DNA from: Terriglobales bacterium
GTDB lineage: Bacteria; Acidobacteriota; Terriglobia; Terriglobales; Gp1-AA117
Length of the DNA stretch: 5,292 nucleotides
Assembly: GCA_030150795.1 (NCBI GenBank)
Contig: JASLFF010000089.1
Coordinates: 1 to 5,292, forward strand
Reading direction: 5' to 3'
Part shown: one piece after another, positions 4,318 through 5,292 of the stretch
Layout: every line of letters starts with the position of its first letter
How positions within the stretch are numbered: the stretch's first letter is position 1
Made by a program: the position numbers and the translations under genes
Notes under the pieces: model-generated
Seen by the model: the letters and a program-made list of their open reading frames with translations, nothing else
The model's database searches: none
What the model was told of the DNA's origin: nothing

Positions 4318-5292
4318 ATGCGATTTTTTTCTCCTCACATGCGCTTCATCCCACTTTGCACGCTTCTCTTCCTTTTATCCAGCTTCGCATTTTCACAGCA
4401 ACTAGATCCCAACCTTTATAACGGTCTGCGCTGGCGAATGATCGGCCCTCACCGCGGCGGTCGCACGATTGCCGTGGCCGGCGTTGAAAGCCAGCCAAAC
4501 GTTTACTATTTCGGCGGTGTAGGCGGTGGCGTGTGGAAGACCGTCAATGGCGGTATTACCTGGGAGCCTATTTTTGACAGCCAGCCTATCTCTTCGATTG
4601 GTGCGATCTCCGTGGCGCAATCGAATCCCTCTGTCATTTATGTAGGCACCGGCGAGGCCGATTTCCGCTCCAACCTGACGTATGGTAATGGTGTTTACAA
4701 ATCCACTGACGGCGGCAGCACATGGAAGCACATGGGTCTCTACGCATCACGCCATATCAGCCGCATTGTTATTGACCCGCAAAATCCGAATATTATTTTC
4801 GTCGCGACCATGGGAAGCGCTTACGGTCCGGGTGCGGAGCGCGGCGTTTTTCGCTCAAGTGATGGCGGGGCGACATGGCAGAAGATCCTTTACAAAGACG
4901 AAAACACCGGCGCTATCGATATCCAGATCGATCCCGACAATCCAAAGACCCTATGGGCAGCCCTGGTGCATGACCAGCGTCCGCCCTGGAGCGCTTATCC
5001 TCCCGTTACGACCAATGGCGCAATTTATAAATCGACTGATGGCGGAACTACTTGGAATCCCGTTACGGGCGGCGGCCTGCCGGAAGGTGATTGGGGACGA
5101 GTAGGTCTGGCGGTTGCGCGCGGCACGCACGGCCAGCGCGTCTATGCCCTAATCGACACGAAAGAGGGCGGCGTGTTCAAGTCCGATGATGGCGGCCAGA
5201 CCTGGGCCCGCACCAGTAAGGATCTGCGCCTTGGCCGGCTCTGGTACTTCGGCGAAATCTACGTTGATCCCAAGAGCGCGGACACAGTGTAC
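4318..5292 (+). CDS. Exported VPS10/sortilin-like beta-propeller protein with Asp-box repeats, 3' end outside window
   Basis: The first 325 codons of an open frame that runs off the right edge. Residues 8-26 are a signal peptide (MRFIPLCTLLFLLSSFAFS, likely cleaved before QQ). The mature protein begins LYNGLRWRMIGPHRGGR, a typical opening for the large secreted 'glycosyl hydrolase BNR repeat/VPS10' proteins abundant in Acidobacteria, usually around 1000 residues. Five Asp boxes follow at regular spacing: KTVNGGITW (74-82), KSTDGGSTW (128-136), RSSDGGATW (179-187), KSTDGGTTW (238-246) and KSDDGGQTW (288-296). These mark blades of a beta-propeller; they are structural and do not prove sialidase or other hydrolase activity. 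The first box has Asn in place of Asp. Strands such as NPSVIYVGTGE and NPNIIFVATMG alternate with the boxes. No Shine-Dalgarno precedes any of the three in-frame ATGs (4306, 4318, 4339), so the start is uncertain; 4339 would give the most compact signal peptide. Confidence 0.88.
   Translation, partial: MRFFSPHMRFIPLCTLLFLLSSFAFSQQLDPNLYNGLRWRMIGPHRGGRTIAVAGVESQPNVYYFGGVGGGVWKTVNGGITWEPIFDSQPISSIGAISVAQSNPSVIYVGTGEADFRSNLTYGNGVYKSTDGGSTWKHMGLYASRHISRIVIDPQNPNIIFVATMGSAYGPGAERGVFRSSDGGATWQKILYKDENTGAIDIQIDPDNPKTLWAALVHDQRPPWSAYPPVTTNGAIYKSTDGGTTWNPVTGGGLPEGDWGRVGLAVARGTHGQRVYALIDTKEGGVFKSDDGGQTWARTSKDLRLGRLWYFGEIYVDPKSADTVY

Overview
The window looks like chromosomal DNA from a soil-type Acidobacteriota (Terriglobia/Koribacter-like) or a close relative. 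This is inferred from gene content: a secreted cupin protein with a lysine/alanine/proline-rich tail, an exported RidA-like protein, a leucine-dehydrogenase-type enzyme and a sortilin/VPS10-like Asp-box protein, on moderately GC-rich DNA with good Shine-Dalgarno sites. No species can be named from the sequence alone. No rRNA, tRNA, CRISPR array, transposase or phage gene was seen.

Layout. (1) At the left edge, a RidA-family gene on the minus strand runs off the window. It is divergent from a plus-strand gene for an exported cupin protein, which ends in a clear intrinsic terminator (908-935). (2) A TetR-family repressor (minus strand) is divergent from a plus-strand pair. The first gene of the pair encodes an exported retropepsin-like aspartic protease domain fused to an NTF2/DUF4440-like domain. 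The second encodes a small DUF4442 hotdog-fold protein. A perfect 12-bp palindrome lies between the repressor and the pair, where it could control both directions. (3) A minus-strand leucine/Glu-family amino acid dehydrogenase converges on the DUF4442 gene. (4) A 220-bp intergenic region carries a 14-bp inverted repeat around a 112-bp centre. (5) At the right edge, a plus-strand exported VPS10/BNR-type protein with five Asp boxes runs off the window.

The most informative observations are a probable single-base frameshift near the 3' end of the protease-NTF2 gene (the conserved-looking C-terminus continues in the next frame to a stop 23 bp before the DUF4442 gene), and the TetR/palindrome/protease/DUF4442 arrangement, which resembles a self-contained regulated unit. 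Two genes, those at the window edges, are partial. Nothing here amounts to a clearly new system. The repressor-controlled protease-hotdog pair is the best candidate for follow-up.
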